64,000 nucleotides of DNA from Pempheris klunzingeri (GCF_042242105.1 NC_092019.1:17467328-17531327), one strand, 5' to 3'. Counted from the stretch's first letter, positions 13,950 through 27,729 are shown. Made by a program: numbers and translations. The notes: generated by a model not told the origin, from the sequence alone.

Positions 13950-16700
13950 CTAGGTGGCGCTATTCTTGTGCAGCAAGCATTTCTGCCAGGGGCTGAAAGG
14001 AAGGGAGAGGATGATGAAGAGGAAACCTCCAAGAATAAGTATGGCTCCCGCTGAGCCCACGCAGGCCACAGACCAGGACAGCTCATGGTGCAAAGGTATG
14101 GAGTGGTCACTAGACAGCAAAGCCAGCACCGACTGGTGGAATATCAGGACAGACAGAAGGACCAATACACCTGCACAGATATTCAGAAGAAATTGCATTA
14201 AAAGACAACTTGATTGAAAAATGTCCCCTTAACCTATTGAAGATAAAGATAAAGATATTGATAATCGGGTCCCACCTGATAGGATGAAACAGAAGGAGGC
14301 TGGTTTGAGAAAGAAGGGCACTCCTTTACTAAGAGACATGGCGATACAGAGAGAGCCCATTACCATCATGGTCAGACTCAAGAGGGCCAAGATGGCTGCT
14401 GCTAGATTTAGATCTGAAAAGGAGAGAAGAGATTATTATTATTATTATTATTATTATTATAGACTAATAGGGTGTGAAAGTGTATAAGAGAATTTGTGAA
14501 AGTTAGTTTAGCTTAAGTTGAAATGATATTGTGAAATTCTGCGTGGACACTGGTCAGTTAGTAGCTTCAGGCATTACATCACCTCACAAAGTTTGACTCT
14601 ACTGGGCTTATAGTTGATTACACATGATTAGTGAAATGTGAAAATACAAACGTGGTGTGAATTGTGCCGCTTCCCACACTGGCTTGGTTTAAAACAGATT
14701 TTTATTGGCATTGTAAACCTGAACAGGTGCAACCTAAAAAGCTGATCAACATTTCACGACAGCCTGCGCCAATCTTGTGTTTTTTGACACTTCATCACAC
14801 ACATAGCCTTATTTTAATAATTAAAACAAAATAGATGCAAGCTTTAGGAATGGGAAGCGTGTTAATAGGAGGGAGGAAAAGCCCAAAAGGAGATGGGATT
14901 GATAACAAAGAAAGCAACAGACCATCAGCTGTCTTGTTTTTGCCCAGCTCCACTATACAGTTTAAAATGGATTCATGGCCTGTAGAGACTTAAAACTTGC
15001 TTGACTACTTGAATCAAACATTACAGTGATGTTTATGGTAGAGTTTTGTTATTTTGTTAACACAGTTGGCACCACTGAGTCTTTCTTGTTGGTGCCTGGT
15101 GGAATTTCAGGCATCTTCGAGCTGACTGCCAGATAGTGTCACATAGCCAAACCACACCTCTCCACACTTTGTCTCTGGAGTAAGGTCTGGCTGAACTCAT
15201 CATGGCTCTGGTGAAGGGGGGATAAACACTCTGGCTTGTTTGTATTTCTTTAAACCAATCATAGTCGTCTTGGGCAACTAGTAAAGTATCGGGATGGAAC
15301 ATTAACATGGAGTGGCAAGCCCTGACATTAAAATGAAGTGGATTGAATTACAAAAAGACAATTACAAGAAGGATTACAAGACAAATCTAGCCTGATCATC
15401 AGTGTGTTAGAAGTAGAGCCTGTCTACACTTCAACACTGGACTCATTAAAACAAGAGACGATTTGATAGCTGCCCAGACTTCATCTCGTAAGACTGTCAT
15501 GCCGGTTGTTGATCTATTTTCTGTCATGGACATCGTTAGCCGAAGGGATGGGATGTTTAGCAGGTAAAATATTTACCATTTACACCATCTTAGTTTAGCA
15601 TGATAGTATGATAACTTTAGCTAGTTATCACTAAACATAAAGTGGGTCTTTGCACACACTTGGTCACATCACAAAATACCGTACAAATTTAAATTTTGAC
15701 CAGATGATGGCACTATATGAAATAATAAGGCATCACCAAAGTGATCATGAGAGGAGCATGAAATTTAAAGGCAACCCACCCAATAGTTTAGAGATATTTG
15801 ACTCAAAATAGCAAATGTCAACCTCATGGTGGCACTAGAGGAAAAGTCGACAAAGTAATGAGGATGCATCATGTAGGGAGCATGCACATCCATAGGGAGA
15901 CATTTCAATCCCCTAGATGTTGAGATATTCAAGTTTGGACCAAGAAGGTGGACCGACCAACAGTCCAGCATTCCTATACATACAGCCATGCTGCTAATGT
16001 GGCTAAAAAGCTATGCCATTATACGCGTGATTACACCAGTGTTTGCTTAATATGTCGCTCAGGTTAAATATATACATTTTGTTCTCATAGCTCATATATG
16101 TCAGTTGTCCTTGTTTTTTTTAGAACTTTTGACCAATTGATAAAGGGGTCTTAGCCAGCTGAACTTCAATCTGTGCTGAAACCAGTGGCGGCCGGAACAG
16201 TGTGGTAAGCACATTAATCAGTCTGATAGTTTATGGTTTGCTTTGGAAAATGGGTGGCAGCAAAAGTTAATGGGCTGAAGCATGCAAAAACCACCAGCAT
16301 GGTCCTCCGAGCATCCCAGTGAACATCTTTATTGATTGTAGCTGCACTGTAACTGTTAGTGTGTGTCTGTGCGTGTAACACAAATTGCAGGGGAAAAGTA
16401 GAATGTCTCACTCTTGTTAGTTGTTTTCTTGAATATGACTGCATTCTCCCCAGAGGTGAAGAATTTGAAGTAGGTGCAGTTGGATTCTGTGGGAAAAGCA
16501 AAAAGATCATACAAAGAGATCAGACACACATACACAAACACAAACACACACAAACACAAACACAAACACACACATACACACGCTCCTATGGATGGTTGCT
16601 GGTCTTCTGTTATGTGTCTCCTATGCATCCATGCACTCTGTCCTTCCAGGCATCATTCCTATTTATATCCAAGAGTCGAGCATTAGCTGGAGTATCCAGA

Positions 16701-16736
<36 letters not shown>

Positions 16737-19469
16737 CCAGCACCGCACATATGGTGCCGCTAGAGAGGGTGAGAGACAGCAAAAAGCTGAGGGTGGATGG
16801 CAGAGGGGAGAAGGAGAGGTAGACAGAGCGAAGGGGCAGATGGAGGGTAGAAGTGGAGAGGCGTGGCTGCAGAAGAAGAGGGAGTGAAGGGAAGAGGATA
16901 TGTGGGGTGAACGAATAATGAATTGGGATGCAGGAAATATGGACAGAGGCTTAGAGGATGAGAGAGTGGGGAAAAGGAGGAGTGAGTTGGGGGCAGATGG
17001 AGGGGTGTTGAGTGAAGGGGAAGAGAGAGGGGAGCCACAGATGGAGAAGGAGGTGAGGGGAGCAGGAGATGTCAAGAGGGGGAGGAAACACAGAGGGATT
17101 GGTTAATACTGCATTAGACATACACTCTCCCTTAGTCCCTGTCTGTCCCTCATCCTCGTTTCCCCCTCTATATTTAGACAAAAACTGTGAAGTAGTCAGA
17201 TTCCACTTGGCTTCACAAATGCATAGTGATGACTTTCACCCACTGATTATTATGTGGTCCAAGATGACCACATGCTAGCACACACACGCACATTCTCACA
17301 CATCTCTTTTGCACACAAATATGTTTGTGTCTGAGCACATTTGCAAACATTTTTTATTGAATCAGACACACCATTTATCAGCCTACTGATTTTTCAACAC
17401 ATTGTGCTATCACAGTCAACTGGTTTTGCTCTCGCTACCCCTGCTGAGGCTCTAATTATTGAGCTGTCATGTTCCTCTCCAGCAGGCAGCGAAGATGGAT
17501 AGCTGGTCTTGAGATGACAGGCATGGCATCAGCGAGCCGCACTTTGCTCGGGACAGGAGCCAGAGGCATGTAAACAGGGATGTGAAACAGAGACGCAAAG
17601 ATGGCAAAAACAGTTGTTTTCCTCCAAACATGACAAGCCCACGGCCATCTGCGACAGGCGGCGTGGGCCAACAGTGTTGGGACGTGCGAGAAAGCTTGTC
17701 AGAAGCATACTGGCTGCTCTCACACACCAACGGACCATCTCGAAGGTGCATATATATATATATCTGTTCGCAAGACGCAGCCAGAGACGCAAGACATTTT
17801 GACAGGCACGATGAATTAGTCCTTGAAGACCGGATAGAAAAACAATGTAGTGACACATCACTCGAGGTGATGTATGCGAACAGCATTTATGTATATATGT
17901 GATCCACGTGTATCTCTGCTGGATGAGGAGATTTTTTTTTTTGGTTCCCAGAGAGCTATGCTGTGTCTCAGCAGATTCCCCTCTAAAGCCTGCCTTGCCA
18001 ATCTCTATCTCACTTGTTCCAATACCTGCCTCTCTACATCTCTAGATTCGCTTTTCAGGCAGAAATAGGTCATTGTGCAGATAATCAACGCACTCCAGAG
18101 AACCTAACCATGGTCAAGTTGAATAAAGTGCTTTTAGAAAGGAGCTGTCAGTATTCTAAACATGGATGTTCGTCAGCAGAATAAACCTGTGGTCTGCCCC
18201 TCATCACCTGCCTGTACTGTGTGTATAACATGGATGATGATTAGGTACCCAGTCAAGGGAAAAACTTGAAATGAATGCTTCATTACACTGACAATGTAGT
18301 GAATCACAAGGATTTTATTGAACAGTGCTGCATGCAGCTGTGTGCTGCTTTGTTGTTACAATGGTATAAGAGTTGAAAACAGCTTGACTGCGGTCCTGCT
18401 CGTGCTCTGTTTCCGAGCATCGTATTTCTTTAATGATTCAATTTGCACATTATCTGTAGAATGACCTAGATACATATGTATGCAGGCAGCTTCACATACA
18501 CAACTATCCTCTCTCTATCCCTTCACAAGATTACAGTGGATACGCATACACACAAACGGGGGGAAATGGCTTTAAATGTATACTACAAATCATGACTGTG
18601 TTGCTCAGAAATCTAAAGATTGTTAGTAGGAGAAGGTATTTTTTATTAAAATGAAGTATTTGCATCGCGTTCCTCAGTCCCTTATGGGCTCAGATAAAAG
18701 ACCTACAGATGTAAGCATATTCCCAGAGGGCATACATCATATTAGTTATGCCTGCTCCCTCTGCTCTCACATCAGTGGTGATGGAAAGAGAAAATGTGCC
18801 GATTAAGTGTACACGGTTTTCCTCAATGATGTCAACAACTTGCAACCTCTCAGAAACACCCTTTGACCCTTTTCTATTAATTCACCTTCGTACTGTGGCA
18901 CATACTGTAGCGTGGGGTGGCCTCAAGGTAGACTTGCATGAAGGGGTAATTCAGTTTACAGAGAGGCAGACATGAGCAGAAACAAAACAGACACATGCCC
19001 TCCAGAAACCTCACCTGCTCACCTCCTAGACAGCACAGCGAACAGACAGACAGACGAACACAAACTCACACAGACGGACAGACACGCACCAGCCAGAGGT
19101 CTCACCTCCAGGTAGTTCAGCAGGGCCGCAGCTTGTCCTCTCCGGGTCTATGTCAGCCACCCATAGGGTGCGGATGCAGCCCTTCCACAGCCCATAATGG
19201 GCCATCTGGCAGGTCTGGTTGCCACTGAAATTCTTTGGTTGAGCCAGCTCCACCCAAAACTCTGTCCCCATGCCCAACACTGTCAGGGTCACTCCAATGA
19301 TAGACACAAAGAATGCCAGCTTGATCTTCCCTTCCTGGCTGTCACTCATCTTGTGGGTCCTCCTCTGTGCCCTTCCACCTTTCATTCCACCCAAACCCCC
19401 TCCTTGTCCAGACCCTGCCACCCCAATGCGACCCTCCTCATCCTGCTGTACAAAGAAGTTGGACCACAT
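13950..19469 (-). CDS. cacng6: Voltage-dependent calcium channel gamma-6 subunit
   Basis: Four minus-strand exons join in phase: 19469-19106, 16486-16412, 14413-14276 and 14170-13950, giving 265 aa (human CACNG6 is 260). The N-terminus MWSNFF matches the mammalian MMWSNFF start, so ATG at 19469 is chosen over an in-frame GTG upstream. Seen: TM1 about residues 50-70; sequons NFS (80) and NQT (84); the claudin-type GLWKGC motif (93-98); the segment ESNCTYFKFFTSGENA; TM2 about 150-170; TM3 about 182-205; TM4 about 220-247. It ends KNSAT with no PDZ ligand, as expected for gamma-1/gamma-6. Family knowledge: gamma-6 associates with voltage-gated calcium channels and lowers calcium current; it is not a TARP. 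It points toward cacng8, tail to tail. Confidence 0.93.
14432..14460 (+). repeat. ATT microsatellite
   Basis: About nine tandem ATT units just 5' of cacng6 exon 3, within about 20 bases of its acceptor region. Confidence 0.95.
15060..15310 (+). repeat. Dispersed teleost repeat (class not assigned)
   Basis: Contains 'TGTCTCTGGAGTAAGGTCTGG' and 'CAATCATAGTCGTCTTGGGC', phrases I recall from repeated sequence of fish genomes. The overlapping open frame is not a host gene. Limits are approximate. Confidence 0.45.
15690..16010 (+). repeat. Dispersed repeat with internal tandem duplication
   Basis: Two diverged units follow one another. Each has, in order, 'ATGGTGGCACTA' or 'GATGGCACTA', 'GAGCATG', a CCCAATAG/CCCCTAGA block and 'GAGATATT', then a final 'GTGGACCGACCAACA'. 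It resembles a repeat frequent in percomorph introns. No coding capacity. Confidence 0.55.
16521..16580 (+). repeat. CAAACA/CA compound repeat
   Basis: Imperfect CA and CAAACA units in cacng6 intron 1, close to the exon 2 acceptor at 16487. Confidence 0.9.
16701..16733 (+). repeat. AC microsatellite
   Basis: Sixteen uninterrupted AC units in cacng6 intron 1. Confidence 0.95.
16755..17100 (+). repeat. Long purine-rich (GA) tract
   Basis: About 345 bases dominated by A and G on the plus strand, made of irregular GGAGA/GAGGG units. In the leftward cacng6 transcript this is a pyrimidine-rich tract. Confidence 0.8.
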
Positions 19470-20944
19470 ACTGATCACAGCTGCTCAGGCCTGAGGAAGA
19501 CCAGGTGAAAGAAGAGGGCACTTAGGTTAAAGATTAGACGAGCTAATGGAAATGGAAAAATGGGAGGAAAGTTTGGTGAGAAGAAAATTGGGAGAGGTTA
19601 AGGGTGAACAGGATGCAGGTTTGGAAGTTATAAAACCAGTACGTTAAAAAGAGGAGACACAGCTATAAACTATCCAGTGATGGATGAGTAAATTAAGCAG
19701 AGTGAAGAAAGGATTAAGTAAAAATAAGAGGGCTGAACAATGAAATTAGACAGAAAGAGATATGAATGGAGCTACAATGAAGTGGTGAGTGGATGATGTA
19801 ATGACATGATAAAATGGGAGGAGACGAAGGCGAGGACCAGGAGAGCCAGTGTCTGCTTTCTGTCCAGTCCTGTGAAATAGAGAGATGAAACAGAAAGATG
19901 AAAGAGCAGCCAGCATATGCTTCACAAGAGCAAAATCCTTTCATCACCAGCGTAATATTTAATTTCCAACAGCTTTATCAGCATCTACAGTTATCCCTCC
20001 CTAAAAGCCATATGACATGCTCTCAGCCAACAATAGATAAGCCATATGGCGTTTCCCTGAAAGGCAGATTTCGCTTCAAATGAGGAAACAATTGGATTGG
20101 GTGAGCTGGCGGAGTCGGTTGTTGCGGGGTCAAGGTGAGGGGTGACACTACAGTGCCCGACTGAACCACCCATCTTCTATTGTCCCAGAGGAATTGACAA
20201 CAGAGCTCTTCCCCCAGCAGGTACACTATCTGTGGCTTAAGGGCAGATCCTGTTTGATCTGAGGGGATAATGGGTTGCCACAAATACCTCATCCTGCATT
20301 ACGTGTACCAACAAACACTCGAAATCTGCAGCCATGACTGTTTTTGAGTGTGCATGTAAGAGTGAGTATGTGTGTATGTGTGAAAGAGAGAGAAAGTTTG
20401 TGTATGTGGCATTGGCACTGTAGGTGGATCCAGGCTCATAGAGTTGTTTCTGTTACTCCAAACTGTAAGCGAGGGGCCATTGGAGCAGTTTAAACAACGT
20501 GAGTGACGGGGTACAACGGTGTAACCGCGCTGTGCAGGGTGCATGAGAGGTGATAATTCATGCCTGAACCCTCTGACAGAGAGGGGGCTGCAGTAATTAA
20601 CTCTGCTGTGCAATCCAACAGGTCACGTAGTGGAGGCAAGAGGCCCGGCCAGTTAGGAAGGCAGCACCAACAGTTGGTGGATCACTTAATTCAGAGCTTT
20701 GCACTGACAGCATCAGAGGTTTTATATAGGCAAGGCACCACATGAACCCCCTAAGCGCAAATTCTTTGTGTACAATATTCTTCTGTATAGAAATATAAAG
20801 AGCAGAGTGCAGTGTTTGAATTTTGCAGTGCATACTGAGTAATATTATCAAAACGGGCAATAGCAAGACATTTACATATAAACAACCACACAAAAAAACC
20901 ACGGTCACTGTCAGCAGGTGCAGGGATATGGTTGAAATTCCATA

Positions 20945-21115
20945 GAGCTGAAAGGATTAGCTGGTGAATCAGACAGAAAATTAATCTGCAACTATTTTGA
21001 TACTCGATTATTAATTTAAGTGATTCATGACAATGTGAGGACTTTTGTTGCTTTTCTCAGTTTTATATTGTAAACTGAATTTGTGGACTGTTGGCCTGAC
21101 GAAACAAGACAAAAA
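20945..21115 (-). repeat. Dispersed ATTAATC-type repeat, copy 2
   Basis: Reads as the reverse complement of the copy at 52965-53200: 'AAATTAATCTGCAACTA' pairs with 'GTTGCAGATTA', and 'AACTGAAT...GGACTGTTGG' pairs with 'CAGTCCAAA...ATTCAGTTTA'. Confidence 0.55.
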
Positions 21116-22734
21116 TCTAAATAACTAATGTCAATTCAGGGCAACTCCACGGGAAGAAGATCATGTGCTATGATTGAAAGCTCAGAGCAGCTACAAAACA
21201 GACCTTGTGGTGAGACTGTTTTGACAACAAATTGAGTTCGTCTTTAATTACAACTGGCTTTGAAACATTAATTTGGAAAAGTGATATTTATCAAAACGGT
21301 AACATGATGACATTATATCATCATGATGTTATTCTGACCGATAGTATCAATTTATCCCACAGTCCTAACTTACTGCAAACACTGTACAGTGTAATGCCAT
21401 AATCAGCTAAAGTTAAGAGCTAAAAGCGAATCTATGCATGTCTCTAATGAACCAAAGGTTTGGAATAGCACTCCCACATTAGAATACTCCTCCAACATTA
21501 ATTGTAATGAAGAATATCAAGACTGCAGCTGCTGACAGCCATGTTAGTCGTAGAATTACAAACCTTGATCACATTACATCCATATTAACCACAGGATGAT
21601 CGGATGGGTCAGAGCATGCCAGGCTACTCTACTGGAGGGATTACACAAACAAATGCTCACTTTGTGCTACAAGATTATCCCGAGCAGTGTATACATACAT
21701 GTTTTTAAGCTTAATAATGCAACAAAAGCTGCTATGGTGCACTGACCTAAGTTCTATAGCAGCTGAGCTGATGGTTAACTTGTACACACAGGCGCATTTG
21801 ATCTTGTGAAAATGAGGAGCTCTCTCCTGTCTGACATAAGAAAGCAACAACCAGCTAACACACTTGAGTTAAACGAAGAATAAGTCTGACCTGTTTGGTG
21901 TGTGTTGTTCAGTTCAGAAGTAAGAGACGCTTGAAACTTAATAGAGGGGCAGAGCGGTGATGGGAGAGTTAGTGAGAGAGAGGGAAAAGGGGTGGGAGGG
22001 AGGTACATGAGGGTTATGGAAAGTGAGTGTAACAAGGGAGGGGGCTGCAGCCTGGTTGGTTAACACTTTTGATGATTAAATGTGTGCGTCTGCACTGCTG
22101 TTTGACTGCACCTGCAACTCGTGCTCAATCTCAACAGCACCCTGTTCGAGCTCCACACAAGTTTGAAATCTTAAATCTGTTGCTGCCGGGTGGTCCGCTC
22201 ACATGACGACAGCCAGCATGATTAAAAACATGTCTGTGTCTGTGACAGCCTTGCTTTTTTGCTCCTGTGTGTGTCTATTTTAGACAGCCACCTGTTAATG
22301 ACATTAAGTAAGGGCGAAGGAGGAGTCTGTGTTTATATGAGAGGGGCCAGGATTGCATTTAACAGCAACACATTATACTGTGAGGAGAGAAAATCTGACA
22401 CAGAGTGAAAGTGAAACGGAGAGCAGCAGAGAGGGGCGCATACGCATACGGAGAAGGGGAGGAGATGATGGAGGGATAAAAAAGGTAAAGGAACACTAAT
22501 GTTTGAGGTGGGTGAAGTTATGGACTACACTTGCTGGAAAATGAAGCTGTTTGGAGAGGAAAATGAGAGCCCCATTTCATTCCTCGCTGAACAAGATCCA
22601 GAGAGATTTCCAAGACTCTGCCTGGTCTTGTGGAAAGCTTTTCTCGTGGCCCAGCCCTGCTTGGCTCCTCTGCAGTTTAGGTTACATACGTGGCACAGGG
22701 AGAGTGAGAGAGGCCAACCCCAGCGGCCAGCCAC

Positions 22735-22870
22735 ACACTCAGGGAGGGTAGGGAGAGGGGGGAAGGGGGGAGAGAGAGAGAGAGGGTGAGCAGAGGGGGG
22801 ACGCAAACTGAGAGTGAGTCGGGGCCCAGAGAGACAGAACAGGAGGGAATCGGAGAAAAGGGACGAAACA
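22735..22870 (+). repeat. Purine-rich (GA) tract
   Basis: GA-rich run including a near-perfect (AG)n stretch around 22770-22785. Confidence 0.8.
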
Positions 22871-25149
22871 GGCTGTAGGCTGTGACAGGAAAACAAACAC
22901 CTACGATGTCCAAAACAGCCAAGCCCTGTTCGTCTTTAGGAGGGATTGTTGTGAGGCCACAGTGCAGTTTGCAGCTGGACTTTCTGGGAGAGAAAGAAAC
23001 ATATTGGGCACATGACAGCCGTGATAAATGGACTCATCTGGAGGACAGCTATCCGTTCTACCGCACATATGTGTGTCTATTCTTTAAAATGACTTTGCTT
23101 CTAATTACACAGCCTATCTCGGCTCCTCCATCATGTGAGATTGATAGAAAGTGTCCACAGACAGTCTGAGGCCATCAATAATCTACAGTATGCTGATGTG
23201 AACAATCTTGTCTCCACATCACTCAAGTGGCCGTGTCAGCAGTACTGATTTATGCTTGAACACACTGAACTGCACACTTGTATGCTCATGCATGCAGCCA
23301 TGCGCACACTGACCACACTTATGCACATTACAGCTGCAACCATTTCTTGCTTTGACATTGCAAAGTAGTGTAGCCTGAGAATATGGCCCTGATAAAAGCA
23401 TAAATCTGATGATTTTCATATTGTTAAAAAAATCAATTAAAAGTGCTCAGGAGCTGCTTCTACTGTAAAGAGAAGCTAACCCACCAAGTCCGCCGCTGAA
23501 AATAGTCCCCAACAAATTTGTTATTTACTCTGTTCTAGGTGATATTTAATCACCTAAAAAAAAGGGGAAACACCTATGGTGTCCAGCTGTTTTTGTAAAT
23601 TATTTGGCTTTATTATATAGAAATTGTACAAAGTACTGGGACCACTTTAGGAAAAAATGACCTTTAATTATCATTGCACAATGAGAAGCGACGCTGCACA
23701 GGTTGGTTAGATTAGCGTGCATGTTGGTTAACAGTATTAATCACTTCACTATGTACTCTATGAGTCTGTAAGTTACATCATGTGACCGCTGCCCTTCTTT
23801 GCAAGTGCAGTTTGTCTGTGTTTGGCTACTGTCATGACTTTTGAGACTGTCCCATTAAACACATTGCTACGTGTCCTGGTCAAGACTTGGCTCCTTTTGA
23901 GCTCTATGAGGTGTCTCGTGTTGCTCTGGAGAGCGAGTGTTGATCAAAGGCCTCTTTAATAGCTGACAAACGGTGCTCACAGGCCTTTGTCACAGCAGAC
24001 ATTTTGACTTGTCACGGTGGAAAAATCACTGGTTTCACTGATAGAATTAACGATAGCTCTGTTCTATTCAAGTGTCCCCGTCTGTGTGACAATGAGCCAG
24101 CTTTAACAGTACCAGCGCACTGAAACTGAAGCAGCTAAATGGAATACAGCCTTTATCATTGGATTATTTACACCACATGTCAAAACATCTTCTGTGAAAA
24201 GGCCTATTTGCATTTAGCCTTACATGTCTCTGTACCGGTGTTTTGAGTGTCTTCTTCCATGGGATGTTTACTTTCTTATAACTGCTGAACACACAGTGCC
24301 ATATGCACACAGAGTACCGCATCCATCCTACTCCGCTGTTGCACTCTCCCACTGCTGCAGTGTTCTATCTTTCTGAATGAGGATCAATGGGGAGGCATTG
24401 CCCAGAATGACAATGACCATCACTGGAGTTTTACATTCACCACTAGAGGGAGATAATGTATTTACAATCTTGGCTGCAGCATGAGGCTCAGGGAAGGCTG
24501 CTAATAACATTTAATGGGTCTCATGTTTGGCATCCTGAATGTCCTGATCTATAAGAGAGGGAGGGTCAGTTTTACATGTTTCCTCTGGTGGATATGGCCG
24601 CAGCAGCCCGGGAAAGCTGCTGTTTTATCTGTGCCCTCAGGGAACAACAGGGTAGAGTGTTGCATCAGTGGCCCTGCTGCTGGGTTTTGTGCAGCGGGGT
24701 GCAGCGATGCAGATCAAGATGGGCAGTATAGAGCTGACACAGGACATTATTTCATGTCAGAGATTTGTTGCTTTCCTCTAAATGTTTTACAGGAACTCCC
24801 TGTTGAATAAGTCCCAGGTGGACACAGCTTATAGCATCCATATATATATATATTGCAGCTGATCAAGACTGACAAAACTACACTTGATTTTTAAGTGGAA
24901 TTTGACGCTGCAAGCTTAGTTATTGCTCCAGCTCAAGGCTCCAGCTCTATTTGTAAGCATTTCATAATAAGATACATTTGCCTACTAAGGGGTGTAAACG
25001 TGAGTTTGAATTTCATCTATTTGTGCAGGTTAAAATCAAACAAATGAAACACAAATAACATGCAGTGAAAGGGATTAAGGCTCAAAGGGGCTTAGTGATT
25101 AGCTCAAACATATAATCCATAAAACAAGCTGAATTTTAAAAATCTATAT

Positions 25150-25480
25150 GCAACACATGAGAAAAAATATATCACTGATCTCTCTGTGTGTGTTTTGTAA
25201 ATCTTTAAGGAAGCTATCATTTTAACCAAACGAGAAATGGAGTTCCATAAGTTAGGGCCCCTGTATGTGATTGGAATTGATGTTTGTGAGATGCTTTGAT
25301 GACTGTCTAGTTGAGAAGAAGCAAATCTGTGAATTGGTTTTAAAATCATACCTGAAACAATCTTCAAGATAAAATAACAGCACATATTTCTATAAGCTGA
25401 ATGGGTTGTGATGCTCAGAGCATCTTTTGAGAATAGTGGAACATGTACTCCTAGAGCCTTACTGATACCCACATTATGCT
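25150..25480 (-). mobile_element. Possible LINE 3' coding scrap
   Basis: On the minus strand a frame reads TYRGPNLWNSI followed by a Lys-containing stretch. The GP-LWNS pattern is common near the C-terminus of non-LTR reverse transcriptase proteins. No reverse-transcriptase core motif is present, so it would be a short dead fragment. The family cannot be named. Confidence 0.35.
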
Positions 25481-27729
25481 GCAGTATGAGAGGTAATATA
25501 TAGCTGTTATATCACATCCAATGGAGTATTTTTTGTAACTGTGAAATAGCTCCATCGTTCGGACATTATCATTAACTACAGGGCTGGATGAAATATGCCC
25601 TCAACTGAATGAAACTGACTGGACATGGCTCCGGTCTACTCCATCTCCATAATTAACTGTGAATGTCATCACTCCATGGTTGAATAAGACTGTGCTGCAG
25701 TGGGGTGGGTGATGTGCGCAAGAGAGGAAGCATAAAGAAGATATCATGTAAATTCAGTTTTTAATCAACATTTGAAAACAAAATTGGACAAATGAAAGAC
25801 TTTTTTCTTTTATAAACTAGATGTGGTTTTTAGGTTTTAAATCATTTTAAGAAATCACATTTTTTTTTTCCAGAGAGAAAAAAAAAGTAAATGACACAGT
25901 GACACTGAGAAAGCAGGTTTCAGAAAGTAAGGAGTAACATCTCGCAAGTGTTATCGCTGACACAATCTCTCTTCAGTGCCATCTTAAGCAACCAATGCTA
26001 TCAAATGAGAGCAGTCTCAAGCCAGTACAGTGTGAACATGTGGTCCTCAGAGAATCAAGGGCAGAGGATGAGGGAGACGAGAGAGAAGCAGATTCTGTTA
26101 AAGTACATAAGGACAGTTTTCTAACATCCCAACAAATACCTCCTGGATTTAGTGAAAATCCCCCGACAGGTAAAGAGTAACATAAATCATGAAAGCTGGA
26201 CACTAAAATGTGAAATGCTTCCGTTTGTTGAAATTTAGAAAAGGTGTTTGATTCTTTGTGTGCAGGCTTTTTAAACAAGCTATTGTTGCATTAGGTTTAG
26301 TTTTGAAACTTCCGTGTGTATGAGCCGTGAACTACTACTTCATCTACTTCCTTTTTTTTTTTTTTAACAAATCATGCTGGACAGAGAGAAGTTGTGTGGT
26401 TTTGGTTTCACTCTGCAGTACAACATCAGTCGTGGGTATTAGTCACGTGTTTATTTGGTCTTGTCAAGGAGGTGAGACGTAGCAGAAAAAAACCAAACAA
26501 AAAAAAAAAAAGACAAAACGGGTCCAACACATCTTACATCCCAAATCTGCTGGGAAACAAGGAAAAATGAAAAGCTGAAGTACAAGATAGTGACATCGTT
26601 GAATATACAGACATCATTGATAGAGGGGCAAGCCGAATTTCTTTGCTTAGTAAATTGACATGTAATAATAACATTAAGGCTTTTTGGTAAGGAAGAGATA
26701 AATCCCATATTAAATACCAATCTGATCGCCTCTCCACCTTCCTTTTTTCATTTCCTCTTGAATTAAGCCCGGACTAAACTGCTGAGACAAAACAATCTCA
26801 CCTGTTAAAAGCTGTGCACAAAAGATGGACGTGAAAAAAGTTACAGAAAGAAAAAGAAAAGAAAAAAAAGGCAGAGAAAATCAAACTGGCTTAACTGAAA
26901 ATGTTCTTTTCTGCAGTTAATGTTACTCTACAAGGTGATATTACAGCTCAAATCAGTGAAGCTACACACAGTATTGGAACAAATACAGTTAACATTCAAG
27001 ATAGAGTCCAATTAGACAACAGATTCTCTAACAATCGTCCTGAGGGGGGCAGTAGTCAGATGAAAATGGGGGACATGAAGAAATGAGTGAATCCACACAG
27101 AAAAAAAAAAAATAGTTCTCTCCTCTTGCCTCTCTAGTGATGGGGGCATAAACTGAAGTGGATGTTACAGCTACTGTATATCTACATAAGATGGTCAAAC
27201 AAAAATGCCCTCATCTTCTTCTCCATCTCCCCCACATCTCCCTTTCACAAATAAACACTCCTGTTTTTTTTTTCCATCCCTCTTCTCAATCAGAATAGTC
27301 CAGTTAGTTCCCTACTGCAACTCCTTCCTAATGTACTTAAAACAGGCTACCTCCATTTAAATACAAACCTTAAAGTGTGGCACCCCCCTCCCACCCAAAA
27401 TGACATCCCTGCCTCAAAGTATAAAAATTGTTGACCCCATCCTGGACCTATCGTTACACACATTTCGCAAAAATCTTTGATTCCCACCCTCTCACCCACC
27501 CAGCTAAACCCTAGCCACCCTAACCTGGCCCCCTCCGCCATGGACTGAATATAAACCCTCCCCATTCTTCTCCTTTACGCAAATATGTTTTAACTGCTGG
27601 ACATTTCACACAGACCTCAAATGGTCGACTGGGTTTCACCAAAGCCATTTGTCGAATGAATAATACTCCCAGATCTACCTGAAATTTTGCTTTACCAAAT
27701 CAATCAGGGGGCTGACTTGGAAATGGACA

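Larger units (their letters stand above)
14414..16411 (-). other. cacng6 intron 2, rich in dispersed repeats
   Basis: This intron holds an ATT microsatellite at 14432-14460, a dispersed repeat at about 15060-15310 and a second, internally duplicated dispersed repeat at about 15690-16010. No coding exon was seen in it. Confidence 0.6.

Noticed and set aside
16683-17075. 130-residue minus-strand frame
   Set aside because: It is the translation of a simple CT-rich tract and AC microsatellite, with Ser/Pro/Leu-only composition.
17467-17902. Overlapping frames on both strands of 106-139 residues
   Set aside because: No domain or family match that I recognise, no consistent splice context, and a TA repeat runs through them.
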